Positions 24,447 through 33,214 of a DNA stretch of 64,000 nt are shown piece after piece. Within the stretch, counting starts at the first letter, position 1. Each line of letters opens with the position of its first letter. The position numbers were made by a program, and so were the translations under genes. The notes beneath the pieces were generated by a model that was given only the letters and a program-made list of their open reading frames with translations, had not been told where the DNA came from and searched no databases. Origin of the DNA: Aequorivita aquimaris (lineage in GTDB: Bacteria > Bacteroidota > Bacteroidia > Flavobacteriales > Flavobacteriaceae); assembly GCF_001573155.1 (NCBI RefSeq), contig NZ_JRWG01000003.1:62001-126000 (forward strand). The letters are read 5' to 3'.

Positions 24447-24480
24447 TTGTGGCAAACTTCATTAATATTTAGGATATTTG
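24447..24480 (+). promoter_or_regulatory. Possible hisS promoter
   Basis: TTG at 24447-24449 and GATATTTG at 24473-24480, 23 bases apart. One mismatch to TAnnTTTG and spacing at the upper limit make it a weaker match than the other promoters. Confidence 0.45.
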
Positions 24481-24506
24481 CCTAATCAAATAAAAACCTG
24501 AAAGTC

Positions 24507-25880
24507 TTGTCCAAAAAACCATCCATTCCAAAAGGAACGCGCGATTTCAACCCTGAGGAAGTTACGCGCCGCAATTATATTTTCAATGTAATCAAAGAAA
24601 CCTTTGCGCTCTATGGTTTTCAACCTATTGAAACGCCGTCTTTTGAAAACAGCGAGACTTTGATGGGCAAATATGGCGAAGAGGGCGATAGATTGATTTT
24701 TAAGATTTTGAACAGTGGGGACTTTCTTTCCAAAGTAGACGATAAACTATATTCTGAAAAGGACAGCAATAAAATAACTACAAAAATCTCCGAAAAAGCG
24801 CTTCGTTACGACCTCACAGTGCCTTTTGCACGTTACGTGGTGCAGCACCAAAACCAAATTACCTTTCCTTTTAAACGCTACCAAATACAACCCGTTTGGA
24901 GGGCAGACAGACCACAAAAAGGCCGTTTTCGTGAGTTTTTCCAGTGCGATGCCGATGTTGTGGGCTCCACTTCGCTTTGGCAGGAAGTTGAATTTGTGCA
25001 ATTGTACGATGCCGTTTTTACCAAACTCGGCTTAAAGGACGTAACCATAAAAATCAACAACCGAAAAATTTTGAGCGGCATCGCCGAAACCATCGGCGCC
25101 GAAGATAAATTGATAGATTTTACGGTTGCTCTGGATAAGCTCGATAAAATAGGGGAGGATGGTGTGAAAAAGGAAATGCGTGAAAAAAGCATTTCGGAAG
25201 ATGCTTTGCAAAAACTACAGCCCCTGTTCTCCTTTAAGGGAAGTAATGACGAAAAGTTAAACGCTTTAAGTGAAATGCTAAAGACTTCCGAATTGGGAAT
25301 GAAAGGTGTGGAAGAACTGGAATTTATAGCCAAGACTATTGAAAAGCTCGGATTGCAAACCGCTTCGTTGCAAATTGATGTTACCCTTGCCCGCGGATTG
25401 AATTATTACACAGGTGCCATTTTTGAGGTTTCTGCCCCGGCCGAAGTAAATATGGGAAGCATTGGCGGTGGCGGAAGGTACGATGACCTAACGGGAATTT
25501 TTGGAATGCCGAATATTAGCGGTGTTGGTATTTCTTTCGGATTGGACCGTATTTATTTGGTTCTTGAGGAACTGAATCTTTTCCCCAAAACGGTTTCAGA
25601 AAACAGTAAGGCGCTTTTTATAAATTTTGGTAATAAGGAAGCGCTGTATGCAATGGAAGCGATAACAAATTTGCGCAACGCAGGGATAAAGGCTGAATTG
25701 TATCCTGATGATACTAAGATGGGCAAGCAAATGGGCTATGCGGACAAACGGAATATTCCTTTTACGGTATTGGCAGGCGAAAAGGAAATGGAAGCACAAC
25801 AATACACACTTAAGGACATGAAAAGTGGTGCGCAATCATCCGTGAGCTATTCAGAATTGGAAAAAATGCTGGCCCAATAA
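24507..25880 (+). CDS. hisS: Histidine--tRNA ligase
   Basis: Class II synthetase charging tRNA-His. The 457 aa show [11 protein letters not shown] at the start, motif 1 region, [13 protein letters not shown] (about 94-106), motif 2 [20 protein letters not shown] (about 128-147) with QCDADVVG, the His-binding [15 protein letters not shown] (about 294-308), motif 3 [10 protein letters not shown] (about 338-347) and a C-terminal anticodon domain. TTG 24507 is the only start that keeps the conserved N-terminus. It is a stand-alone gene. Confidence 0.97.
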   Translation: MSKKPSIPKGTRDFNPEEVTRRNYIFNVIKETFALYGFQPIETPSFENSETLMGKYGEEGDRLIFKILNSGDFLSKVDDKLYSEKDSNKITTKISEKALRYDLTVPFARYVVQHQNQITFPFKRYQIQPVWRADRPQKGRFREFFQCDADVVGSTSLWQEVEFVQLYDAVFTKLGLKDVTIKINNRKILSGIAETIGAEDKLIDFTVALDKLDKIGEDGVKKEMREKSISEDALQKLQPLFSFKGSNDEKLNALSEMLKTSELGMKGVEELEFIAKTIEKLGLQTASLQIDVTLARGLNYYTGAIFEVSAPAEVNMGSIGGGGRYDDLTGIFGMPNISGVGISFGLDRIYLVLEELNLFPKTVSENSKALFINFGNKEALYAMEAITNLRNAGIKAELYPDDTKMGKQMGYADKRNIPFTVLAGEKEMEAQQYTLKDMKSGAQSSVSYSELEKMLAQ

Positions 25881-25894
25881 AGTTTCAATTATTT

Positions 25895-26038
25895 TCAAAC
25901 AAAATTTATTCGAGCTTCATCTTCTGAATACTCCTGTTTGCGTTTTTCCATTATTTTTTGCTCAGCTTCCCGTTGGGCCGCTTCCGAAAGCATACCGGAA
26001 ATACGCAGTTTAGTAAGGTTGGTCATTGTTTGTTTCAT
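25895..26038 (-). CDS. 47-aa small basic/acidic helical protein
   Basis: The frame starts ATG 26038 inside the stop of the upstream membrane gene (ATGA overlap) and ends TGA 25895. The product, MKQTMTNLTKLRISGMLSEA then AQREAEQKIMEKRKQEYSED..., is one long amphipathic helix rich in Glu, Lys and Gln. The four-base overlap argues for real translation coupled to its neighbour. I know no family for it. Confidence 0.5.
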   Translation of the reverse strand: MKQTMTNLTKLRISGMLSEAAQREAEQKIMEKRKQEYSEDEARINFV

Positions 26039-26634
26039 TCATCCCCAATTTCGTTAATAATCTTTTCATAGGAAATAACATAGTCAATCTGTTTTTCCTC
26101 TGAAACGTGTTTGCGGGGAGTTTCAAGAATTATAAAGTCGAAAAGTTTTGATATTATTTTTTTGAGGCGTTGTTCTGTAGTAAATATAGCCCGGTGTAAA
26201 AAATGAGCGGCAAAAGTAAGGGCAACTGAAAGTATAAATAGAGAGATAAAATATATAGAGGTGGAAAAATCTGTTAATGGAACCAAGGTGTAAATTATAA
26301 AAAATATTCCAACGAAAAGAAATGAATGGCTTATAAAAATTAAAAACATTCTAAATTCCAAAACTTGTTGAGCAACAAATTTTAAAAGTAATCCAGAACA
26401 GATTGCCATAAGTGGAAGGCTCAAAGAATACATAAAAGAGGACATGTATGAAAATCCAAATATGCCCTCTCTATCATTAAAAATATAAAAGATGTGTAAG
26501 AACGGTGATAGCACCGCTACAATTGCAAGAAAAATTAAGTAAAAACTTATTTTAGTCTTCTTGATTATCAGGAATCCCGTTACAGTTTCGGTCTCCTGGC
26601 GGACATATTTTGACTTTGTCGATTTGTTGCTCAT
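26035..26634 (-). CDS. Four-helix membrane protein of unknown function
   Basis: A 199-aa protein: a polar N-terminus (MSNKSTKSKYVRQETETVTG), four hydrophobic segments (about 31-51, 65-84, 93-115, 124-146) and a cytosolic C-terminal region with LHRAIFTTEQRLKKIISKLF and KQIDYVISYEKIINEIGDE. AT-rich. The ATG at 26634 lies inside the preceding lipoprotein frame, giving an 83-base overlap in a different frame; no usable start exists later before the first helix. No family is recognised. Confidence 0.65.
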   Translation of the reverse strand: MSNKSTKSKYVRQETETVTGFLIIKKTKISFYLIFLAIVAVLSPFLHIFYIFNDREGIFGFSYMSSFMYSLSLPLMAICSGLLLKFVAQQVLEFRMFLIFISHSFLFVGIFFIIYTLVPLTDFSTSIYFISLFILSVALTFAAHFLHRAIFTTEQRLKKIISKLFDFIILETPRKHVSEEKQIDYVISYEKIINEIGDE

Positions 26635-26710
26635 CGCTAATTTGGTTTTCTGGGGTACAGCTAAAAGCTAGACCTGCTAGCATTACTAATGCAAATAAAT
26701 AATTTTTCAT
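26552..26710 (-). CDS. 52-aa predicted lipoprotein
   Basis: From ATG 26710 the product is MKNYLFALVMLAGLAFS followed by Cys18, a clear lipoprotein signal. Only 35 mature residues follow, including KICPPGDRNCNGIPDNQED with two further cysteines and an acidic, thrombospondin-repeat-like DRNCNGIPD motif that could bind calcium. The 3' half overlaps the start of the membrane-protein gene by 83 bases in another frame. The signal peptide and motif make it likely real despite its size. Confidence 0.68.
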   Translation of the reverse strand: MKNYLFALVMLAGLAFSCTPENQISDEQQIDKVKICPPGDRNCNGIPDNQED

Positions 26711-26924
26711 AATAATAGGTTTTAAAAGTTCAAGAGTAAAATTAAACGTTTAATCTACCTATATAAAGCTGTTGCTCAATTATTTATTAACTAGATTTTA
26801 ACAAATGTAAGAATAATGGGCATATACCCAAGAAATTTTCGACCAACGGAAGATTTTTTCGTTTTCGAAAGACATTTCTTACAGAAGTAGCATTGATTAT
26901 TTTTCCAGTATAAAGGTATCAAAC

Positions 26925-26959
26925 AAAAAAATCCCCTTGGAATTATCCTTGGGGATTTT
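26925..26959 (-). terminator. Terminator of the tRNA gene
   Basis: On the - strand aaaatcccc pairs with ggggatttt around a 14-base loop, followed by a T-run (complement of aaacaaaaaaa), immediately after the tRNA 3' end. Confidence 0.85.
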
Positions 26960-26961
26960 AG

Positions 26962-27035
26962 TAGCGAGAGCGAGACTTGAACTCGCGACCTCCGGGTTAT
27001 GAATCCGACGCTCTAACCAGCTGAGCTACCTCGCC
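26962..27035 (-). tRNA. tRNA-Met (anticodon CAT)
   Basis: A 74-nt cloverleaf read on the - strand: acceptor GGCGAGG paired to TCTCGCT, D-arm GCTC...GAGC, anticodon loop TTCATAA with CAT, variable AGGTC, T-arm GCGAG-TTCAAGT-CTCGC and discriminator A. CCA is not encoded. The anticodon stem lacks the three G-C pairs of initiator tRNA, so it is elongator Met. A lysidine-modified tRNA-Ile(CAT) cannot be fully excluded by reading alone. It has its own promoter and terminator. Confidence 0.93.
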
Positions 27036-27072
27036 ATATTTTTTTGCTGCAAACTTTATGTCTAAGCGGCTG

Positions 27073-27102
27073 CAAAGATAGAAACAAAATAATCTGTCGC
27101 AA
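27073..27102 (-). promoter_or_regulatory. Promoter of the tRNA gene
   Basis: On the - strand TTG (complement of 27100-27102), 19 bases, TATCTTTG (complement of 27073-27080): a consensus Bacteroidota promoter 38 bases before the tRNA 5' end. Confidence 0.82.
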
Positions 27103-27231
27103 ATATTAGGTTCTGTTTTTTATTGAAATTATTTCCTCTTTTTAGCAAATTCATTTGAATGAAAAATTTTCAATCTTTCATTTGAGGTTAAAATTAATAT
27201 ATATATATTGGGCATCAACTAACAAAGAGCT

Positions 27232-27618
27232 ATGGAAGATAAAATAAAATATGAAATGGAATTCCCCATCCAGGTTTCCCCTTCACTTTTATATCAATAT
27301 ATTTCAACGCCTTCGGGGCTTTCCGAATGGTATGCAGATAACGTAAATTCACGTGGTGAGTTTTATACATTTATTTGGTCTGAAAGTGAAGAGCGCGCAA
27401 AACTGCTCAGTAAAAAAAGCCCTGAACGCATCAAATTTAGGTGGGTAGAAGATGAGGGTGAAGATTTTTACTTTGAACTTCGCATTCAGGTTGATGAAAT
27501 TACAAAAGATGTTTCGCTAATGGTAACTGATTTTGCCGAAGAGGACGAAGTAGAAGAAGGAAAAATGCTTTGGGAAAATATGATTTCGAATCTAAAGTCT
27601 ATTTTGGGTTCTACTTAA
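27232..27618 (+). CDS. START-like (SRPBCC superfamily) domain protein
   Basis: A 128-aa cytosolic protein of the START-like/AHSA1-type fold: EFPIQVSPSLLYQYISTPSG, then LSEWYADNV at about 31-39, typical of helix 1 and the first strand, PERIKFRWVEDEG and the C-terminal helix GKMLWENMISNLKSILG. Such folds bind hydrophobic ligands or partner proteins; the ligand is unknown. It stands alone, with the next gene's promoter beginning 20 bases after its stop. Confidence 0.87.
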   Translation: MEDKIKYEMEFPIQVSPSLLYQYISTPSGLSEWYADNVNSRGEFYTFIWSESEERAKLLSKKSPERIKFRWVEDEGEDFYFELRIQVDEITKDVSLMVTDFAEEDEVEEGKMLWENMISNLKSILGST

Positions 27619-27637
27619 AATCCCTTTAAAATATTAA

Positions 27638-27645
27638 TACCTTTG
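27638..27645 (+). promoter_or_regulatory. -7 element TACCTTTG
   Basis: TACCTTTG lies 30 bases before the aminotransferase ATG and directly before a terminator-like hairpin. No TTG occurs at the usual -33 distance. Confidence 0.45.
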
Positions 27646-27646
27646 C

Positions 27647-27674
27647 ACCGTCCCTCCAAAAGGACGGTTTTTTT
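27647..27674 (+). terminator. Terminator-like hairpin abutting the aminotransferase start
   Basis: accgtcc, loop ctccaaaa, ggacggt followed by seven T; the A of the next gene's ATG is the very next base (27675). It either ends the START-like transcript or acts as an attenuator/leader for the aminotransferase. Confidence 0.75.
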
Positions 27675-28520
27675 ATGGTAAATTTAAACGGTACGGTACT
27701 AAAGGATGCTGAAGCAGCAGTTGCTATAGATAATAGGGGCTTAAATTATGGCGATGCCGTTTTTGAAACGATGCGTTTTTCTGCCAGAAAAATATACTTC
27801 TGGGAAGACCATTACTTTAGATTAATGGCATCCATGCGAATTCTTCGTATGGAAATACCAATGAATTTTACTTTGGAATTTCTGGAGGAAGAGATATTGC
27901 GAACCGTCAATTCATTTGAAAATAATAATGCTGCGCTTCGAATAAAGTTCTTGGTTTGGCGTAAAACAGGAGGAAAATATACACCAGAGACAAATGATAT
28001 TGAATATGTTATTTCGTTTGAAAAACTCGCCACTCCATTTTATGTATTAAGCGAAACAAATTATGAGGTCGAGCTCTTCAAAGATCATTTTATTACCTCA
28101 GGTTTGCTGTCAACATTGAAAACGAACAATAGGCTCATAAATATTTTGGGAAGTATTTATGCGAAGGAAAACGAGTATGAAAACTGTTTATTATTGAACG
28201 AAAACAAGCAAATTGTAGAGGCGCTGAACGGAAATATATTTATGGTTTCTGGCAATACTATTAAAACCCCGCCGCTTTCAGAGGGTTGCTTAAACGGGAT
28301 TATGCGCAAGCAGCTCATCGCTATCATTAAATTACTTCCAGATTTTAGTCTTGAAGAAACTTCGATTTCGCCTTTTGAACTTCAAAAAGCGGACGAAATT
28401 TTCATAACAAATACCATTCAAGGAATTGTTTCAGTAACAAAATACAGAAAAAAGAAATTTGTGAATTCTACAGCTAAGATATTGCTGCCAAAGTTGAACC
28501 TAAAAGCTAGAATGGATTAA
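27675..28520 (+). CDS. Class IV aminotransferase (aminodeoxychorismate lyase-like)
   Basis: A 281-aa PLP enzyme of fold type IV, the family of branched-chain aminotransferases, D-amino-acid transaminases and 4-amino-4-deoxychorismate lyase. It has NRGLNYGDAVFETMRF at about 20-35, and the PLP lysine in LSTLKTNNRLINILG near 149, whose KxxNR context is closer to PabC lyases than to IlvE. EALNGNIFMV and TPPLSEGCLNGIMR follow. Its role could be folate (p-aminobenzoate) synthesis or D-amino-acid transamination; there are no pab genes nearby to decide. It converges on yqgE with a four-base overlap. Confidence 0.88.
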   Translation: MVNLNGTVLKDAEAAVAIDNRGLNYGDAVFETMRFSARKIYFWEDHYFRLMASMRILRMEIPMNFTLEFLEEEILRTVNSFENNNAALRIKFLVWRKTGGKYTPETNDIEYVISFEKLATPFYVLSETNYEVELFKDHFITSGLLSTLKTNNRLINILGSIYAKENEYENCLLLNENKQIVEALNGNIFMVSGNTIKTPPLSEGCLNGIMRKQLIAIIKLLPDFSLEETSISPFELQKADEIFITNTIQGIVSVTKYRKKKFVNSTAKILLPKLNLKARMD

Positions 28521-29077
28521 TTGAAACTTGGATTTTCTGGTGCATTGGACCATAGAATATAGTCCCCTCCAAATTCAATCATTTTTTCCTTCCAAAAGTT
28601 GATATTGGTTTTGCCAATAATTGCATTATTGTAATTATTTGGCACTACCACCCAACTGTTTACTTCAAGTTCCTGCTCCAATTGCTCACTTTCCCAGCCT
28701 GAATAACCGAGAAAAAAACGTATTTGGTTTTTATTTAATTTGTCTTCCTTGAGTAAATCGATTATGGCACTAAAATCCCCGCCCCAATAAATACCATTGG
28801 AGATTTCAATACTATCTGGAATAATTTCTGGGATGCAATGAATAAAATAAAGATTGTCCTGTTCAACCGGACCTCCGTTAAAAACGGGAAGTTTTGAATT
28901 TATTTCAGGAACGAAGTCACGAAGCTTATATTGAAGGGGTTTGTTGAGAATAAACCCCACAGATCCACTTTCATTATACTCGGCCAAAAGCACCACAGAT
29001 CGGTTGAAGGATACATCCCCAATAATAGAGGGTTCCGCGACCAATAAGAGTCCCTTGGCTGGTTTTAAAGTGGTCAT
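28517..29077 (-). CDS. YqgE/AlgH family protein
   Basis: A 186-aa cytosolic protein of the YqgE/AlgH family: KPAKGLLLVAEPSIIGDVSF at the start (like GxLLIA.P...D..F), VGFILNKPL, VFNGGPVEQDNLYFIH (about 68-83), RFFLGYSGWESEQLEQE (about 120-136). The fold is known but the molecular function is not; AlgH was linked genetically to alginate regulation in Pseudomonas. ATG 29077 gives the standard length. Confidence 0.93.
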   Translation of the reverse strand: MTTLKPAKGLLLVAEPSIIGDVSFNRSVVLLAEYNESGSVGFILNKPLQYKLRDFVPEINSKLPVFNGGPVEQDNLYFIHCIPEIIPDSIEISNGIYWGGDFSAIIDLLKEDKLNKNQIRFFLGYSGWESEQLEQELEVNSWVVVPNNYNNAIIGKTNINFWKEKMIEFGGDYILWSNAPENPSFN

Positions 29078-29216
29078 ATAGTTTTTTTGGTAATTTAAAT
29101 CTAAGTAATAATTTTAGAAATACCAAAAAATTACCGTGATGGTTGTTTGATTGATATATTATTAGTTAAATATAAATTTTTATTGAAAATTCGTAATTAA
29201 CTATGGATCAGATTAA

Positions 29217-29256
29217 TAAAAAAGCCCTTCCTTTCATTTAAATGAAAAGAAGGGCT
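29217..29256 (-). terminator. Terminator of the HU gene
   Basis: On the - strand agcccttc and gaagggct flank an inner self-complementary tttcatttaaatgaaa, followed by a run of six T. A strong hairpin 26 bases after the HU stop. Confidence 0.9.
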
Positions 29257-29282
29257 AACAATGTTGTAAAATATTTTACAAT

Positions 29283-29555
29283 TTAGTTTACACTGTTTTG
29301 TAAATCTGAACCAGCTTTGAATTTAACTACTTTTTTAGCAGCAATTTTAATGGTTTTACCAGTTTGAGGGTTTCTTCCTTCTCTAGCAGCTCTTTTTGAT
29401 ACTGACCAAGATCCGAATCCTACAAGTGATACTCTGTTACCTTTTTTAAGGGACTTTTGAACGTTGCCCAAGAAAGACTCTAAAGATTTCTTAGCAGCAG
29501 CTTTTGTAATTCCGGCATCAGCTGCCATTGCATCGATTAAATCTGATTTGTTCAT
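29283..29555 (-). CDS. HU family DNA-binding protein
   Basis: A 90-aa histone-like HU/IHF protein that bends and compacts DNA as a dimer. MNKSDLIDAMAADAGITKAA forms the N-terminal helices and VSLVGFGSWSVSKRAAREGR the start of the arm, with the family signature GRNPQTGKTIKIAAKKVVKF at about 59-78. The gene is monocistronic with a consensus promoter and a strong terminator, as expected for a highly expressed nucleoid protein. Confidence 0.97.
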   Translation of the reverse strand: MNKSDLIDAMAADAGITKAAAKKSLESFLGNVQKSLKKGNRVSLVGFGSWSVSKRAAREGRNPQTGKTIKIAAKKVVKFKAGSDLQNSVN

Positions 29556-29602
29556 AATTTTTTTAAATTAAATTGTTGGTTAAACTTCGATTAATTGCCC
29601 TA

Positions 29603-29632
29603 CAAATTTAACAGGAATATCCGTTCAGGCAA
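29603..29632 (-). promoter_or_regulatory. Promoter of the HU gene
   Basis: On the - strand TTG (complement of 29630-29632), 19 bases, TAAATTTG (complement of 29603-29610), about 47 bases before the HU ATG. Confidence 0.85.
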
Positions 29633-29736
29633 GTAACCACGCAGGAAATCGTTATTTTTGTTGATAACTTAGGGTGTTTGTTAATAAACTTGGTGTTTTT
29701 TTATATGTTTTTAAAAGTATCAGTAGTGACAAGGGT

Positions 29737-30687
29737 TCACGATAGTTTAGAATCTTCATCAAATGAATAACCATTTAAAAGCGAAGAAACGTCCATCTTG
29801 CGTTTACCGGGAAGTTGTATTTCATTAATAATAATGAATCCATCTGCACAGGCTACTTTTAGTTCTTTTTTGGAAATTAGAATACTGCCAGGTTTTAAAT
29901 TTTGCTCACTTCTCTCAAAATTTGCACTATAAATCTTTGTCTTCGATTCTTCATTATTATTATGAAGAATAGTCCATGCCACTGGATACGGGGAAAGCCC
30001 TCTTATAAAAGCTTCTATCTCTTTTCCTGATTTTGACCAATTTATACGCGTGTTTTCTGAAGTGAGTTTTGGAGCTTCTTTTAAATTGCTTGTCTTGGGC
30101 TGCGGTTTTGGGTTTGCTTTTCCCTTCTCAATCAAGTCAAGTGTTTCCAAAACCAGCTTGCTTCCTTCATCCATCAATTTATCGTGAAGTGTTTCCGCGG
30201 TTTCGTCTTTTTCAATATAAACTTCTTTATTGGCGATGATGGAACCCGTGTCAATCTTTTCATCAATAAAGAAAGTGGTAACGCCCGTCTTCTTTTCATT
30301 ATTAATAATGGCCCAATTTATAGGCGCCGCACCTCTGTATTGTGGAAGTAGCGATGCGTGAAGATTAAAAGTACCAAATTCCGGCATCTGCCAGACCACC
30401 TTGGGAAGCATTCTAAAAGCAACCACTACTTGAAGATTGGCGTCCAACTTTTTTAATTCCTTTAAAAATGACTCGTCCTTTAAATTTGTGGGCTGTAATA
30501 CTTTCAAATCTTGCGAAACTGCATAATCCTTCACCGCAGAGGCCATCAGCTTTCTGCCACGGCCAGCTGGCCTATCCGGCGCTGTGATTACGCCCACGAT
30601 ATTTTTGCCCGCTTCCACCATTTTTTTTAAAACCCCGACTGCAAAATCTGGGGTGCCCATAAATACTATTCTCAAATCGTTTTGCAT
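29737..30687 (-). CDS. fmt: Methionyl-tRNA formyltransferase
   Basis: Formylates Met on initiator tRNA with 10-formyl-THF. The 316 aa show RIVFMGTPDFAVGVL at the start, the catalytic region FNLHASLLPQYRGAAPINWA (about 107-126) and GVTTFFIDEKIDTGSII (about 134-150), ending in an OB-like tRNA-binding domain from about 210. It follows recQ after four bases, so recQ and fmt are one transcript, a pairing seen in other Bacteroidota. Confidence 0.96.
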   Translation of the reverse strand: MQNDLRIVFMGTPDFAVGVLKKMVEAGKNIVGVITAPDRPAGRGRKLMASAVKDYAVSQDLKVLQPTNLKDESFLKELKKLDANLQVVVAFRMLPKVVWQMPEFGTFNLHASLLPQYRGAAPINWAIINNEKKTGVTTFFIDEKIDTGSIIANKEVYIEKDETAETLHDKLMDEGSKLVLETLDLIEKGKANPKPQPKTSNLKEAPKLTSENTRINWSKSGKEIEAFIRGLSPYPVAWTILHNNNEESKTKIYSANFERSEQNLKPGSILISKKELKVACADGFIIINEIQLPGKRKMDVSSLLNGYSFDEDSKLS

Positions 30688-30691
30688 CTTT

Positions 30692-32590
30692 TCAGTTTAG
30701 ATAATATTGGTTTTTCGGATTGGCATTAATTTTCTCGGCATCCATTAGTAAACGGAGTACTTTCAAAATATCTGTTTCGGCAAAAGTAAGTTTTTCTGAA
30801 ATCTCTCGCGAAGTTAATTCCGCTTCTTCAAGCAAAGCTAAAATCTGCTCTGCCAATTGTTGCATTTCAGTTTTTGAAAGTTTCTTTGTTTGCGTTTTGC
30901 ATACGGAACAAATACCACATTTTGAAGCAGTAGTTTCGCCAAAATACATAACAAGCTGTACGCTTCGGCAGGTTTTGGTATTCGCAATATAATTGAGAAC
31001 GGAATTTACCTGCGCCTTCTTTTTGCGGTTCAGTGCTTCCACCTCGCGTGAAATTACGTTTATGGTTTTATCATCTTCCCTTGGAACCAAAAAGGTGAGA
31101 GTGGCGTCAGTTATCTGCAGCGTCATTTCCACAACCTGGTCGCGCTCCATTTTTTTTAATATTGAAATTACGGTTTCAATGGGCTGACCAGTTTTATTCA
31201 CAATCAAATCCAGATTGATGGCGGTGGGCATCTCAAAAATGCCACCGTAGATACGGAGAATGGTTTTTCCGATTACCGATGTGGTTATATCTTTTTCAAA
31301 ATATTGCAGCACTTTTTCCGAAGATATTAAAAATTGGACGATTGATTTTCGTCCAAATTCCTGCGAAAGTTGAATAATACCCAAACGGTCCAAACTGTTG
31401 AGCGCATTGTACGCTAAAAGGGTGTTCAGGCTGTAAGTTTTGCAAAATTCTGAAAAACCAAAATTGTGCTTTGTGAATTCCCCTTCGCCATAGGGAATCT
31501 GAAAATAATTGCTCAGCGTTCGGTAAATATTTTTCAGATCTGAAGTTGTTGGCAACGATTCCACAAACTGCTGCTTTACATATATTTTGTCGTATTCATT
31601 ATAAAGTAATACCGCTGCGGCATATTGGCCATCGCGGCCCGCACGTCCTGCTTCCTGAAAATAGCTTTCCAGACTTTCGGGAATCTGTAGGTGTATCACG
31701 AAACGCACATTGGCGTGGTCAATGCCCATCCCAAACGCGTTGGTTGCAACCATAGTAGAGACAACCCCGTTGCGCCACGCTTGCAGTTTTTGCGCTTTTT
31801 CCTTTGCTGAAATTCCCCCGTGATAAAAAGTGGCAGAAATGCCCAGGCTATTGAGTTGTTCACTGATTTCAATTGTGCCCTTTCTATTTCTTACATATAC
31901 AATTGCGGAGCCGTTGTTTGTTTTAAGGAATTGTTCGGTTTTGTAGAGTTTGTCTTCTTCCTTAAAAACTTGATACGACAGATTTTCGCGAACGAAGGAA
32001 TTTCTGAAAACCGCCGGCAGTTCCATCTTTAGTTCTGAAATGGTATCTTCCAAAACTTCGGGTGTTGCCGTGGCAGTGAGTGCTATAATTGGAATTAACG
32101 GGTGTATTTCCCGAAGCAGTGTAATGTTTTTGTATGCAGGGCGAAAATCGTTTCCCCATTGCGAAATACAGTGCGCCTCATCAACCGCGATTAAATTCAC
32201 GTTCATCTGCTTGATGTAGTTTTGGACTATTTCCTGCTGAAGCCGTTCGGGCGATAGGTAAAGAAATTTATAATTGCCGTAAAGGGTGTTGTCCAAAAGA
32301 GTATTCAGTTCATCAAAGGAAATACCGCCAGTTAATTTTAGGGCTTTTATCCCACGCTCTTTTAAGGCATTTACTTGATCGCCCATCAGTGCCACCAATG
32401 GTGAAACCACAATACAAATGCCGTCCATTGCCATTGCCGGAATTTGAAAACACAACGATTTTCCGCCTCCAGTGGGCAGAAGCGCCACAGTATCCTTCCC
32501 ATCCATTACTGACGTGATTATTTCTTCCTGCATTGGTTTGAAGGAAGTATAGCCCCAGTATTTGGTCAGGATGTCGCGGACATTTGTCAA
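30692..32590 (-). CDS. recQ: RecQ-family ATP-dependent DNA helicase
   Basis: A 3'-5' helicase for recombination and fork repair. The 632 aa contain motif 0 (YWGYTSFKPMQEEII), Walker A LLPTGGGKSLCFQIP (about 35-49), DEAH in AVDEAHCISQWG (about 134-145), TATATPEV, QEAGRAGRDG and an RQC-type zinc site CRSVQLVMYFG...KCGICSVC (about 547-571). A winged-helix end follows; no HRDC domain is apparent. The start is TTG 32590, overlapping the stop of the upstream ATPase gene as TTGA. It differs from the longer RecQ of many flavobacteria and may be a paralogue. Confidence 0.94.
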   Translation of the reverse strand: MTNVRDILTKYWGYTSFKPMQEEIITSVMDGKDTVALLPTGGGKSLCFQIPAMAMDGICIVVSPLVALMGDQVNALKERGIKALKLTGGISFDELNTLLDNTLYGNYKFLYLSPERLQQEIVQNYIKQMNVNLIAVDEAHCISQWGNDFRPAYKNITLLREIHPLIPIIALTATATPEVLEDTISELKMELPAVFRNSFVRENLSYQVFKEEDKLYKTEQFLKTNNGSAIVYVRNRKGTIEISEQLNSLGISATFYHGGISAKEKAQKLQAWRNGVVSTMVATNAFGMGIDHANVRFVIHLQIPESLESYFQEAGRAGRDGQYAAAVLLYNEYDKIYVKQQFVESLPTTSDLKNIYRTLSNYFQIPYGEGEFTKHNFGFSEFCKTYSLNTLLAYNALNSLDRLGIIQLSQEFGRKSIVQFLISSEKVLQYFEKDITTSVIGKTILRIYGGIFEMPTAINLDLIVNKTGQPIETVISILKKMERDQVVEMTLQITDATLTFLVPREDDKTINVISREVEALNRKKKAQVNSVLNYIANTKTCRSVQLVMYFGETTASKCGICSVCKTQTKKLSKTEMQQLAEQILALLEEAELTSREISEKLTFAETDILKVLRLLMDAEKINANPKNQYYLN

Positions 32591-33132
32591 GGTGTGTTTT
32601 TAAGGTGATTCAGAATATATTCAACTCTATCTTTAATAGTGCCCACGGGTACTTCGTGAATTTTATAGCCAAAGTTTTCATAACCGCTTTTTAGGAAATG
32701 AAATATCTTTTCGGCCTGCTCAAAAGATTCGTAACGCTCGTTGTCCTGTTCATAGATTTCTTCCCAAGGGGGGAGCACAAATATTTCATCATATCGGTAT
32801 TCATTGCACGTTTCACAAAAATTTTCAGGATAATGGGTAGCAACAAAGTCCATATAGGCAGTAACGTCTGGCATCCCGCGGTCATAAAAAAGTACAGGGG
32901 CTGCGCAATTTTTTCCTTCGTGAAACTGCTTCAATCTGCCTTCCAATAATTTTTCACTGAATAAAATAGGGTTCTCCAAAAACAATTGTTCAATCCCTTC
33001 CTTTTGTGCTTCAAGAATTACATCTCTTGAAATTTCGTGCATCACGGGATAGCCTTCTTTTTCCAGATAATTAATAAGTGCCGTTTTTCCTGAGCCGGGC
33101 CCTCCGGTAATTACAATTCTTCTCGTGTCCAA
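32587..33132 (-). CDS. AAA-type ATP-binding protein (NadR-kinase-like)
   Basis: A 181-aa single-domain P-loop protein: RIVITGGPGSGKTALINYLE (about 5-24) with the Walker A, VMHEISRDVILEAQKEG and the acidic strand VLFYDRGMPDVTAYMDF (about 77-93). This layout matches the AAA_28 family related to the NadR ribosylnicotinamide kinase domain. The substrate is unknown. The start is TTG 33132; the stop overlaps the recQ start, so the two are co-translated. Confidence 0.83.
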   Translation of the reverse strand: MDTRRIVITGGPGSGKTALINYLEKEGYPVMHEISRDVILEAQKEGIEQLFLENPILFSEKLLEGRLKQFHEGKNCAAPVLFYDRGMPDVTAYMDFVATHYPENFCETCNEYRYDEIFVLPPWEEIYEQDNERYESFEQAEKIFHFLKSGYENFGYKIHEVPVGTIKDRVEYILNHLKNTP

Positions 33133-33214
33133 AAGTTACAATTTTCTACAAAGTAAGTAAATAAATATTTGTGGTGAAAGTGTATCTTTGTTGATCACAG
33201 AGCAAAATTATTTG

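Noticed and set aside
26962-27035. Initiator tRNA-fMet
   Set aside because: The anticodon stem lacks the three consecutive G-C pairs and position 1:72 forms a G-U pair, so it reads as an elongator tRNA.
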